Part shown: positions 6,466 to 15,009 of the stretch, piece by piece | How the letters are laid out: every line of letters starts with the position of its first letter | Numbering within the stretch: the first letter of the stretch is position 1 | Assembly: GCF_047549485.1 (NCBI RefSeq) | Contig: NZ_CP180191.1 | Location: 3,472,001 to 3,536,000 of the forward strand | Reading direction: 5' to 3' | Origin: Piscinibacterium candidicorallinum | GTDB taxonomy: Bacteria; Pseudomonadota; Gammaproteobacteria; Burkholderiales; Burkholderiaceae_C | DNA length: 64,000 nucleotides | Position numbers and translations under genes: made by a program | The notes under the pieces: model-generated | What the model was told of the DNA's origin: nothing | The model's database searches: none | The model's input: the letters and a program-made list of their open reading frames with translations, nothing else

Positions 6466-8808
6466 TCAGTTGTTGAGCACCTTGGAACCCTTGATGACGA
6501 CGTCGCTGCTGGCCTTGACGTTGATCTTGCCGCTGCCATCGATCGTGATGTCCTTGCCGGAGATCTTGATCGTGCCGTCCTTCTTCATCTCGATCTTGGC
6601 GCTACCCGTCTGAATGGTGATGGCATCACCGGCATTGATGGTGAGCGTCTTGGCCACGTCCAGCTTGTCGGCCTTGCCCACCGACACGGTGCGCCCTCCG
6701 CCCACCGTGACGGACTCGTCCTTGCCGACGTTCTCGGTCCGCCCACCCCCGATGCTGATCGTCTCGTCCTTCGAGACGTTCTCTATGCGCGCGCCGCCGA
6801 TGGTGATCGACTCATCCTTGGCCACGCTCTCGGTTCGGCTGCCTCCGATGGAGATCGATTCGTCTTTCGAGACACTTTCGGTCCGACCGCCGCCGATGGT
6901 GATCGACTCATCCTTGGCGACCGACTCGGTACGCGCTCCACCTATGGTGATCGTTTCGTTCTTGTCCACAGCCTCGGTGCGCTGACCATGGATGCTGATC
7001 GTCTCGTCTTTGTCGACGACCTCAGTGCGCTGTCCGTGGATCGTGATCGTCTCGTCCTTGTCGACCGTTTCGGTACGCGCGCCATGCACCGTGATCGTCT
7101 CGTTGTTGTCGACAGTCTCGGTGCGGTCGTGCTTGATGTGGCTGGTTTCATCGTTGTCGATGGTCTTCTTGCGATCACGGCCGACCCAGTGCGTCTCGTC
7201 GTTCTCGACCTCGATGTCCTGATTCTTCTCGGCGTGGATCCAGAGCTGCTCGGCGCCCTTCTTGTCCTCAAAGCGGATGGCGTTGGCGTTGTCGTACACG
7301 CCATCCTGGCTGGATCGGGTGAGCACCCCAGTCTGGGTCTTGTTGCCGGGCAGCTCCCAGGGCGGCATGTTCAGATCGTTGTAGACGCGGCCGGTGATGA
7401 TGGGCTGGTCCGGATCGCCCTCCAGAAAGTCCACGATGACTTCCTGGCCGATGCGCGGGATGGCCTGGAAGCCGAAGTTCTTGCCCGCCCAGGGCTGGCT
7501 TACGCGCACCCAGCAGGAGGACTTGTCGTCCTTCTTGCCGTAGCGGTCCCAGTGGAACTGCACCTTCACGCGGCCGTAGGTGTCGGTGTGGATCTCCTCG
7601 CCGCCGGGGCCGACCACCAGCGCGGTCTGCGGACCCTGCACAAAGGGCTTGGGCGTGAGGCGCTCGGGGCGATACGCCACTGCGGCGTCCAGCACGGTGA
7701 AGTCGCAGTGATAGCGGCTGCCTTCCTGCGACTGCGTGGCTTCGTAGTCGGCCTGCTCGATGCTGATGCGCGTACTGGTGACGAGGTACTCAGTGTTCTC
7801 GGCCTTGCGCGGTACGCCCTTGAGCTTGAAGGTACGCCCGCAGGCCAGGCCCCGCGCGTCGCTTGCACCTTCGCCCTGGCAGGCGCGGGCATTGAAGGCT
7901 TCCATGCGCACCTGGGCGTACTGCGAGCCTTCAGCCTCCTTGACGTACAGACCGGGGTAGTCGTAGATCTCGCCTTCGGCCTGGGCATGCTTCTGCGGGT
8001 CCGCGCGCTGCTGCTTCAAGTCCACGCTGGAGCGTGTGAAGTCGTAGTCCTGCAGCACCACCTTGCCCGGCTGCACCTGCTGCATGAGCTTCCAGGCGAG
8101 CACGGACTCGCGCTCCTTGCGCAGCACTTCGTTCTGGTTGCGGTAGCCGATCTCTTCATAGTCGGGAAAGGGCTTGTGCTTGCTGATGCTGTCGGTCAGC
8201 ACCAGGGTGTGCTTACCCTGCGCGTGCTCGAAGTACCAGCCGATGCCCTCAAGCTCGAGCAGACGCAGCACGAAGTTCAGATCGGTCTCGCGGTACTGGA
8301 CCGTGTACACGCGCCGGCCATAGGTGCCGGTCAGGCGCCACTCGAACTTTGCGTCCGGGTAGTCCGCAAAGACATCGCTCACGATGTCCTTGACCGTCTT
8401 GTTCTGGAAGACCTTGCAGTCGCTGGTGCGCGAGAGCAGCCAGAGCCAGGGCCGCACCTGGGCGTGGTAGACGAGATAGCGCCCGCGCCGACCGAGTTGC
8501 ATCATCTGGATGATCAGGCCGTGAAAGTGGCGCTCGCCGCCACCCAGCAGATTGAGCTGGATGCCCAGGCCCTTGCCCAGCAGCTTGGTGTAGTCGATGT
8601 TGGCGTCTTCGGAGAGCATCTCCACGGCCATCATCGGCATCTGGGAGAGCGTCTCGCTGATCTGCGCGGCGCGCAGCAGCAGCTTGTCTGCCCCCAGGGG
8701 GGTGGAGACACTGGCCAGCACCGCGCCTTGAGCACTGTCTTCCGCCACGGCAACCTCGCACGCTTCGACGGATCGATTGTCCTTAGCAGCGGCCAGTTCG
8801 TCAGTCAC
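6466..8808 (-). CDS. vgrG: Type VI secretion spike protein VgrG/TssI with expanded repeat
   Basis: The protein has 780 residues. About 30-330 is the gp27-like hub. About 350-500 carries the gp5-like OB domain with the diagnostic run YGRVKVQFHWDRYGKK, then SCWVRVSQPWAGKNFGFQ and PRIGQEVIVDFLEGDPDQP. After DGVYDNANAIRFEDKKG, the needle contains eleven tandem 16-residue repeats (534-709) and ends in short beta strands with no extra enzymatic domain. The trimeric spike punctures target cells, and cargo must be non-covalent (see the DUF4150 effector). The start is a GTG at 8806-8808 without a strong ribosome site; a start inside the next 20 codons is possible. It is the first gene of a seven-gene minus-strand island. 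No tss structural genes lie in the window. Confidence 0.95.
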   Translation of the reverse strand: MTDELAAAKDNRSVEACEVAVAEDSAQGAVLASVSTPLGADKLLLRAAQISETLSQMPMMAVEMLSEDANIDYTKLLGKGLGIQLNLLGGGERHFHGLIIQMMQLGRRGRYLVYHAQVRPWLWLLSRTSDCKVFQNKTVKDIVSDVFADYPDAKFEWRLTGTYGRRVYTVQYRETDLNFVLRLLELEGIGWYFEHAQGKHTLVLTDSISKHKPFPDYEEIGYRNQNEVLRKERESVLAWKLMQQVQPGKVVLQDYDFTRSSVDLKQQRADPQKHAQAEGEIYDYPGLYVKEAEGSQYAQVRMEAFNARACQGEGASDARGLACGRTFKLKGVPRKAENTEYLVTSTRISIEQADYEATQSQEGSRYHCDFTVLDAAVAYRPERLTPKPFVQGPQTALVVGPGGEEIHTDTYGRVKVQFHWDRYGKKDDKSSCWVRVSQPWAGKNFGFQAIPRIGQEVIVDFLEGDPDQPIITGRVYNDLNMPPWELPGNKTQTGVLTRSSQDGVYDNANAIRFEDKKGAEQLWIHAEKNQDIEVENDETHWVGRDRKKTIDNDETSHIKHDRTETVDNNETITVHGARTETVDKDETITIHGQRTEVVDKDETISIHGQRTEAVDKNETITIGGARTESVAKDESITIGGGRTESVSKDESISIGGSRTESVAKDESITIGGARIENVSKDETISIGGGRTENVGKDESVTVGGGRTVSVGKADKLDVAKTLTINAGDAITIQTGSAKIEMKKDGTIKISGKDITIDGSGKINVKASSDVVIKGSKVLNN
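6682..7209 (-). repeat. Eleven tandem 48-bp units encoding a 16-residue VgrG spike repeat
   Basis: Coding repeat inside vgrG, period 48 bp, 11 full units (528 bp). A twelfth, degenerate unit begins at 6681. Consensus per unit is V-x-K-D-E-(T/S)-I-(T/S)-I-x-G-x-R-T-E-x. Units 1-3 (nearest the OB domain) are most diverged (HWVGRDRKKT, SHIKHDRTET), and units 6-10 are nearly identical. Each unit fits one turn of a triple-stranded beta-helix, alternating acidic (KDE) and Gly turns. Confidence 0.93.
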
Positions 8809-8983
8809 CGAAAGCCGGTATCAGCGGCAAGGCGCGTCGCGGTGTGCGCGGAGCGCGCGGCCTGCATCCCGCAAGCGCGGGATTGGGCAGGGATGGCAGC
8901 GTCACGCAAGCGCAGTAGATTGCAGCTTCTGCTCCAAACCTGCGCTGCACCCGAACGCATTGCAGCCCCCGCACCCGCCACCC

Positions 8984-9316
8984 ATGGTCCAACCGCCCGC
9001 ACCGCTCGATGCTCCGCCGCCCGTGGTCAACCCGGCGGACGAGGAGCCGGACCCGACCGCCGGGCGCAGCGTCTTCCCGGGGGTGCGACGCATCGAGGAA
9101 GACGGGCAACTGGTCGCGTTTGCTGCAGAGATCGTCTATGCCGACGGCCGTAAGGAGCTCAAACCCTTTGCGGTGGCTGACTTCGGCAAGCGCGGCGCGA
9201 TGGCCTTGGCCGTCAAGGCGCGCGTGGCCAATCAGCAGGCACTGACGATCAACCCGCGCGGCAAGCCCGGCCCCAAGCGGCGCATCGGGCCGGACTGGCC
9301 CGGCGCGGACTTCTGA
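8984..9316 (+). CDS. Small basic protein with an AP2-like domain
   Basis: The protein has 110 residues, from the ATG at 8984; upstream in-frame codons are Cys/Arg-rich and unlikely to be coding. Residues 1-35 are Pro-rich. Residues 36-85 (GVRRIEEDGQLVAFAAEIVY, then FGKRGAMALAVKAR) have the three-strand-plus-helix spacing of AP2-type DNA-binding domains found in phage and bacterial proteins. That assignment is by eye and tentative. The tail is basic (GKPGPKRRIG). It is transcribed divergently from vgrG with 175 bases between the starts, so a regulator of the island is possible. A housekeeping nucleic-acid-binding protein is the alternative. Confidence 0.5.
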   Translation: MVQPPAPLDAPPPVVNPADEEPDPTAGRSVFPGVRRIEEDGQLVAFAAEIVYADGRKELKPFAVADFGKRGAMALAVKARVANQQALTINPRGKPGPKRRIGPDWPGADF

Positions 9317-9550
9317 GCGCGCACTGAGCGCAGTGCCGCGCGGGCAAGCCGCCGGCGCGGCGCAGATCAGCTCAGCCCACCTGCCTCGGCGCAATGCACG
9401 CCGCCGCTGCGCGCGCACCCTGAAACTGAATGTGCTTATGCCGCCGCGCGGTGGGAAGATTCACGCGGCTGTCATGTGCCGCGCTCATCCTGAACGCAAC
9501 AAGAAGCTCCCCAACAACAAGCGTCCAACGAGACGAAAGGAGACAAAGCG

Positions 9551-10264
9551 ATGGGTACATCTCTCTTGATCGGCGGTGTCATCGGCACCGTGGTGGGTTC
9601 AGCGGCCCTGCTCGGCTGGCGCCACCAGCGCGCAAAGCGCCGCGCCGAAGACGCCATCACCGACCTGCAACTGCCCGACCCCGCGCTGCGCCAATTGCGG
9701 CGCGCCCTGCCCGGCTGCTCACCAGCCGAGCTGGACGAAGTGCAGGCCGGCCTGCGCAGCTACTTCCGGTTGATCCAGCGCTCAGGCGCAGTGAAGCGCG
9801 GCTTCGTGCTCGGCATGCCTTCGCGCGCAGTGGACGAAGCCTGGCACGCGTTCATCCTCGAAACCCGCGCCTACGCCGAGTTCTGCCAGGCGGCCTTCGG
9901 CGGCATGCTGCACCACACCGGCTTTGCCAACGGATCGACCGAGGCCTTCGAGGCGCTCTACAACACCTGGGCCTGGGGCCAACACCTGCCGCTGGCGCAC
10001 GCGTCCAACGGCCCGGTGATGCGCCTGTTCACGCTCGATGCACGTCTGGGCATCGACGCACCCTTCGCGCCCAATCTGCCCGGCCTGCAGCGGCGCTTTG
10101 CCGAGCGCCAAGCCGCGCGGTCGGGCGACACCACCGTCTACGGCACCGGCAGCAGCGGTGGCGGCTGCGGCATCGCCTGCGCCGAAGGGGGCGGCGATGG
10201 CAGCAGTGACGGCGGAGGGGACAGCGGCGGCGACGGCGGAGGGTGTGGTGGTGGTGGCGATTGA
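9551..10264 (+). CDS. Glycine-rich-domain (GRDP-like) protein with N-terminal membrane anchor
   Basis: The protein has 237 residues. Residues 4-22 form one hydrophobic segment (LLIGGVIGTVVGSAALLGW) with a following basic stretch, so it is probably anchored with the bulk in the cytoplasm. The core holds the hallmark of the 'glycine-rich domain-containing protein-like' family: SRAVDEAWHAFILETRAYAEFC followed by a His-His pair (about 95-125). The last 45 residues are almost only Gly, Ser, Asp and Cys. A strong AAGGAGAC ribosome site lies just before the ATG. Family function is unknown; the conserved His/Cys residues suggest metal binding, which is inference. It appears monocistronic. Confidence 0.75.
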   Translation: MGTSLLIGGVIGTVVGSAALLGWRHQRAKRRAEDAITDLQLPDPALRQLRRALPGCSPAELDEVQAGLRSYFRLIQRSGAVKRGFVLGMPSRAVDEAWHAFILETRAYAEFCQAAFGGMLHHTGFANGSTEAFEALYNTWAWGQHLPLAHASNGPVMRLFTLDARLGIDAPFAPNLPGLQRRFAERQAARSGDTTVYGTGSSGGGCGIACAEGGGDGSSDGGGDSGGDGGGCGGGGD

Positions 10265-10418
10265 ACGCCGATGCGCGGCGCGAGATTTTCAGCGGCTGCG
10301 CGGCCCTAGGTTTCGGTCGATTGAATCTTGAATGACCGATAACAACTTATTTTGCTTAAGACACCAACCCGTTTTCCGCATATCCAGCGCGGATCTTCGG
10401 CGATTCAGTGCCTCCGAA

Positions 10419-10447
10419 GAAAAAGGCCGATTCTGATCGAATCGGCC
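10419..10447 (-). terminator. Intrinsic terminator of grxD
   Basis: Perfect 9-bp stem GGCCGATTC/GAATCGGCC (10425-10433 with 10439-10447) with a 5-base loop. Read on the minus strand it is followed by TTTTT (10420-10424). It lies 66 bases after the grxD stop. On the plus strand it lacks a T run, so it serves the minus strand. Confidence 0.85.
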
Positions 10448-10512
10448 GTCCATGCGGTTCTTCAGTCGGCGGCGCCCGCGCAAACCACGGCGCGCAAGCC
10501 GCGCGGTGGTGC

Positions 10513-10827
10513 TCAGCTCGTCAGCAGCTTCTGCAGCTCACCGCTGGCGAACATCTCCGCCATGATGTCGCTGCCGCCCACGAACTCGCCCTTCACATAC
10601 AGCTGCGGAATCGTCGGCCAGTTGCTGTATTCCTTGATGCCCTGGCGGACTTCATCGTCCTCCAGCACGTTCACCGTCACGATGCCCTGCGCGCCCGCCT
10701 GCTTGAGCAGCTGCACCGCGCGGCCGGAGAAGCCGCACTGGGGAAACTGCGCCGTGCCTTTCATGAACAGCACGACCGGGTTCTCCTTGACGGTCTTGTC
10801 GATGAAAGTCTGAACGTCGTTGCTCAT
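10513..10827 (-). CDS. grxD: Monothiol glutaredoxin, Grx4 family
   Basis: The protein has 104 residues, the usual length of Grx4/GrxD. It has the monothiol CGFS active site (31-34), preceded by FMKGTAQFPQ, and the TIPQLYVKGEFVGGSDI glutathione-binding block. Such proteins bind a [2Fe-2S] cluster with glutathione, often with a BolA partner, and pass clusters on in the cytoplasm. The frame is open upstream to 11013. The ATG at 10825-10827 is chosen because a GAGGTGA site precedes it and the homologous protein begins here. It is the last gene of the hemA-prfA-prmC-grxD neighbourhood but is separated from prmC by a terminator, so it probably has its own promoter. Confidence 0.93.
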   Translation of the reverse strand: MSNDVQTFIDKTVKENPVVLFMKGTAQFPQCGFSGRAVQLLKQAGAQGIVTVNVLEDDEVRQGIKEYSNWPTIPQLYVKGEFVGGSDIMAEMFASGELQKLLTS

Positions 10828-10890
10828 GCGGATCACCTCATGCACCGCGGCCCGCCCTGGGGCCGCGCTTGGTTGACTGAAACTGTCGGG

Positions 10891-10896
10891 ATTATA
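10891..10896 (-). promoter_or_regulatory. Candidate -10 box of grxD
   Basis: Perfect TATAAT on the minus strand, 63 bases before the grxD ATG. It lies in a sequence otherwise rich in G and C. No good -35 hexamer is visible 15-18 bases further upstream, so a weak or activated sigma-70 promoter is inferred. Confidence 0.5.
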
Positions 10897-11085
10897 GGTG
10901 GCTGCGCATGACTTCGGCGCTGGCGCGCCTCCAGGATCTCGCGCTACGCGCTTGATGACGCCACCTGCGGCGACATGACCCCTCACTGGCGCACGCTTGA
11001 AGTCATGCCGCATCGGGCGGCTTCATCAAGCTGCGCAGCAACTCGGTCATCAAGGTGCGAAGCGCCAAGATCAACGCGAGCGCCC

Positions 11086-11126
11086 AAAAAGTTGAGGCGG
11101 GTGGCTCCCCCGAACCGACCCGCCTC
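11086..11126 (-). terminator. Intrinsic terminator of prmC
   Basis: Perfect 9-bp stem GAGGCGGGT/ACCCGCCTC (11094-11102 with 11118-11126) with a 15-base GC-rich loop. On the minus strand it is followed by AAC and then TTTTT (11086-11090). It lies 38 bases after the prmC stop. Confidence 0.8.
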
Positions 11127-11163
11127 GGCCTCCCCTGGAGGTGAACTGTTTGACTGCGCCCGG

Positions 11164-12039
11164 CTAGTTGCCGCTGGCCCAGCGGCCGACTGAGATGCGC
11201 TCGATGCCGGCGAGGTCGCGTTCGCTGGCGATCTTGTCGAAGCCGCGCTGGGCGAGCAGCTCGCGCACAGCGGCGGCCTGGTCATAGCCGTGCTCGATGG
11301 CGATCCAGCCGCCCGCAGCGAGATGCTGCGGCGCGCCCTGGACGATGCGCTGGATGATCTGCAGGCCGTCGGCGCTGTCGGTCAGGGCGATGCGCGGTTC
11401 GAAGCGCAGGTCGCCTTGCTGCAGGTGCTCGTCGGCCGCGGCGATGTAGGGCGGGTTGGCCACAATCACATCGAATTGATCGCTGCCCCAGGGTGCGAAC
11501 AGATCGCCCACGCGCACGTCCACGTTCAGCTCCATGCGCAGGGCGTTGCCGCGCGCCACGGCGGCGGCGGCTTCGGAGACATCACTGGCGAACACCCAGG
11601 CAGCGGGCCGCTCGGCAGCGATGGCGGCGGCCACGCAGCCGCTGCCGGTACACAGGTCCAGCACGCGGCGGCCGGCGGCCGGGCGCGGCAGGCGCTTCAA
11701 GGCAAAGTCCACCAGCAGCTCGGTTTCCGGGCGCGGGATCAGCACGGCGGGCGTGACGCGGATGGTCATGCCGTAGAACTCGCGCTCGCCCACCAGATAG
11801 GCCACGGGCGTGCCGGCAGCACGCTCGCGCATCAGGCCTTCGATGGTGGCGTGCTGCTCGTGGGTGAGCGGGTCGTTGTCGTGCGCAATGAGCCACGCGC
11901 GATTGCACTTGAGGGCATGCGTGAGCAGCGCAGTGGTATCGAAGGCATCGACGCCATAGGCCCGCGCGAGGGCTCGCCATTGGCGCACGTTGGTCATGGC
12001 TCGATCGAGGGTGTCAGGCAACATCATGTTGATGTGCAT
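11164..12039 (-). CDS. prmC: Peptide chain release factor N5-glutamine methyltransferase
   Basis: The protein has 291 residues. It methylates the Gln of the GGQ loop of release factors using S-adenosylmethionine. The N-terminal helical substrate-binding domain is followed by AYLVGEREFYGM and the SAM-binding VLDLCTGSGCVAAAIA loop (127-141). The catalytic NPPY is at 195-198 with IALTDSADG after it, all diagnostic of PrmC. The first Met is at 12039, but Met5, Met6 or Met15 (AMTNVRQW) are possible starts; family length favours a start at or near Met15. It lies downstream of prfA, its substrate gene, as in most betaproteobacteria, although 334 bases separate them. Confidence 0.93.
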   Translation of the reverse strand: MHINMMLPDTLDRAMTNVRQWRALARAYGVDAFDTTALLTHALKCNRAWLIAHDNDPLTHEQHATIEGLMRERAAGTPVAYLVGEREFYGMTIRVTPAVLIPRPETELLVDFALKRLPRPAAGRRVLDLCTGSGCVAAAIAAERPAAWVFASDVSEAAAAVARGNALRMELNVDVRVGDLFAPWGSDQFDVIVANPPYIAAADEHLQQGDLRFEPRIALTDSADGLQIIQRIVQGAPQHLAAGGWIAIEHGYDQAAAVRELLAQRGFDKIASERDLAGIERISVGRWASGN

Positions 12040-12373
12040 TGAGCGAGACGCGTGCCAAGCCGCCAGCGCGGGTTTTTGCCTAAAAATCGACGCCGGCCTG
12101 ACGCTTTCTGACGCATCCGGAGCACGCGGGTGACGAATCTGGGCGGTTCGCTGCGGCCGACAAGCGGTTGCTCTCGGAGCGCGCCGGACCGGCAGCGAGC
12201 GCCGGACGCCGCCCGCTACTCAGCAGCTCAATTCGTGAGATGCGCGAGCCAAAACTGACCGCCAAATACGCCGAGATCCACTTGCTGTATGCGGAAAGTG
12301 GCCCATGGCGATATTCAACCATTGATTGAAATTAATAATCGAAAGGACCCGTTAATCAATCTTTGTTTGAAAA
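12040..12373. other. prfA-prmC intergenic region with an AT-rich patch
   Basis: No convincing gene in 334 bases. The part next to prfA (about 12310-12375) is strikingly AT-rich for this genome and holds a 7-bp inverted repeat, ATTGATT/AATCAAT. The rest is GC-rich. A 29-codon plus-strand frame starting at the ATG at 12240 is open but has no supporting signals. Confidence 0.4.
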
Positions 12374-13450
<1,077 letters not shown>

Positions 13451-13564
13451 GGCGTGAGATTCTGAAGGGGCGATCCGTGCGCGACCAGGCAGCGGGCGGA
13501 TCGGGCGGGCAGGCGACCCATAGGGCGCAGCAGGCGGCTGCGCGCTCAGCAACGCGAAAGCGCG

Positions 13565-14899
13565 CTAGGAGTGGTGGCTGTCGCTGTGGTCGCCGCGCTG
13601 GTGCGCGTGCGGATCGGCGGCCGAGGACTCGGTCGCGCTGCGTTGATGCAGGTTGGCCAGCATGCGCACGGTGGCTTCATCGTGCTTGCCGCTGGAGATC
13701 AGGTGCATCGGCCCGTGCAGCAGCTTGTTGCTGATGCCGCGAGACAGTTGTTCCAGCACGGCGTCGATGTCTTCGCCACGGGCCAGAGCCTTGCGGGCGC
13801 GAGCGAGCTCGTCGCGGCGCAGGGCTTCGGTGTCGTTCTTCAGCGCGTGCAGATGCGGCAGGGCGCGGCGCGCGGCAATCCAGTCGTTGAATTCCCGCAC
13901 GCGCGTGTCGATGATGGTCTCGGCCTGCTGCACGCTGGCGGCGCGGGCATCGCGCCCCTCGGCCACCACGGCGGCGAGGTCGTCCACCGTATACAGATAG
14001 ACATCAGACAGTTCGGCCACTTCGGGCTCGATGTCGCGCGGGACGGCCAGGTCGACCATCATGATTGGCCGGCGCTTGCGCGCCTTGATGGCGCGCGCCA
14101 CCATGCCCAGGCCGATGATCGGCAGGCTGGCCGCCGTGCAGCTGACCACGATGTCATAGTTCGGCAGTTGGTCCGGCAGATCGCGCAGGGCGATGCTGTC
14201 GGCGGCGTGGCGCTCGGCCAGTTTCTGGGCGCGATCCGCCGTGCGGTTGGCCACCGTGAGCAGGCGCGGCCGCTGAGCGGCGATGTGCGCGGCCACCAGC
14301 TCGATCATCTCGCCGGCGCCTACCAGCAGCACGCGGCTGCCGGAGATTTCGCCAAAGATGCGCTGCGCAAGCCGCACCGTCGCGGCCGCCATGCTGACCG
14401 AATGCGCGCCGATCTCGGTGGAGCTCCGCACCTCCTTGGCCACCTTGAAGGTGCGCTGGAACAATTGATGAAGCAGCAACCCCATGCTGCCGGCGTCCTG
14501 CGCGGCGCGGGCGGCGTCCTTCATCTGGCCGAGGATCTGCGGCTCGCCGAGCACCATGGAATCCAGCCCGCTGGCCACACGGAACGCATGGCGGGCGGAT
14601 TCATCAGCGCGGTGGCGATAGAGATGGGTCGTCAGATCCCCTGCCCCCACGCCGCCCACCTTGGCCAGCCAGTCGGTGAGCTGGGGCACCAGCAGGCCGT
14701 GCGATGCCGTGGCGCAATACAGCTCGGTGCGGTTGCAGGTGGAGAGCACCGCCACCTCGCTGAGCACCTGGGGCTTGTCGGCGAACTGGTTCTTCAGATG
14801 CGCCAGGGTGTCCGGCAGCGTTGGTTCCGGAAAGGCCAAGCGCTCGCGCAGCGCCAGCGGCGCCGTGCGGTGATTCAGACCCACCGAGACCAATTCCAT
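13565..14899 (-). CDS. hemA: Glutamyl-tRNA reductase
   Basis: The protein has 444 residues. It reduces Glu-tRNA(Glu) to glutamate-1-semialdehyde with NADPH, the first committed step of C5 haem synthesis. It has the nucleophile Cys55 in STCNRTELYC, then SGLDSMVLGEPQILGQMK, an NADPH-binding segment SRVLLVGAGEMIELVA, and a C-terminal dimerisation helix region. The C-terminus has an unusual His-rich tail (DPHAHQRGDHSDSHHS), possibly metal- or haem-responsive, which is inference. It is the first gene of the hemA-prfA neighbourhood. Confidence 0.97.
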   Translation of the reverse strand: MELVSVGLNHRTAPLALRERLAFPEPTLPDTLAHLKNQFADKPQVLSEVAVLSTCNRTELYCATASHGLLVPQLTDWLAKVGGVGAGDLTTHLYRHRADESARHAFRVASGLDSMVLGEPQILGQMKDAARAAQDAGSMGLLLHQLFQRTFKVAKEVRSSTEIGAHSVSMAAATVRLAQRIFGEISGSRVLLVGAGEMIELVAAHIAAQRPRLLTVANRTADRAQKLAERHAADSIALRDLPDQLPNYDIVVSCTAASLPIIGLGMVARAIKARKRRPIMMVDLAVPRDIEPEVAELSDVYLYTVDDLAAVVAEGRDARAASVQQAETIIDTRVREFNDWIAARRALPHLHALKNDTEALRRDELARARKALARGEDIDAVLEQLSRGISNKLLHGPMHLISSGKHDEATVRMLANLHQRSATESSAADPHAHQRGDHSDSHHS

Positions 14900-15009
14900 G
14901 TGTGTAATTTTAGTTTCCGCAGCTCGGGCGCCCTCTGCGCACCGGCGCGGCGGATTCCCGCACTCCCGTTTGGGGCGTTTTACCCCTCAAGGCGGCAAAT
15001 AGCCACGAT

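Larger units (their letters stand above)
10828..11163. other. prmC-grxD intergenic region with terminator and promoter
   Basis: There is no gene in these 336 bases. From prmC towards grxD it holds the prmC terminator (11086-11126), about 190 bases of unassigned GC-rich sequence, a perfect TATAAT (10891-10896), and the grxD ribosome site. Confidence 0.6.

Noticed and set aside
6682..7209. Regular 48-bp repeats considered as a CRISPR-like array
   Set aside because: Repeats are contiguous, in frame and coding, with no spacers.
6988..9153. 721-codon plus-strand frame opposite vgrG
   Set aside because: Antisense of a clear VgrG; composition (Val, Leu, His, Asp) is typical of shadow frames.
12080..12322. 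80-codon minus-strand frame in the prfA-prmC gap
   Set aside because: Low-quality composition, no ribosome site and no resemblance to a known protein.
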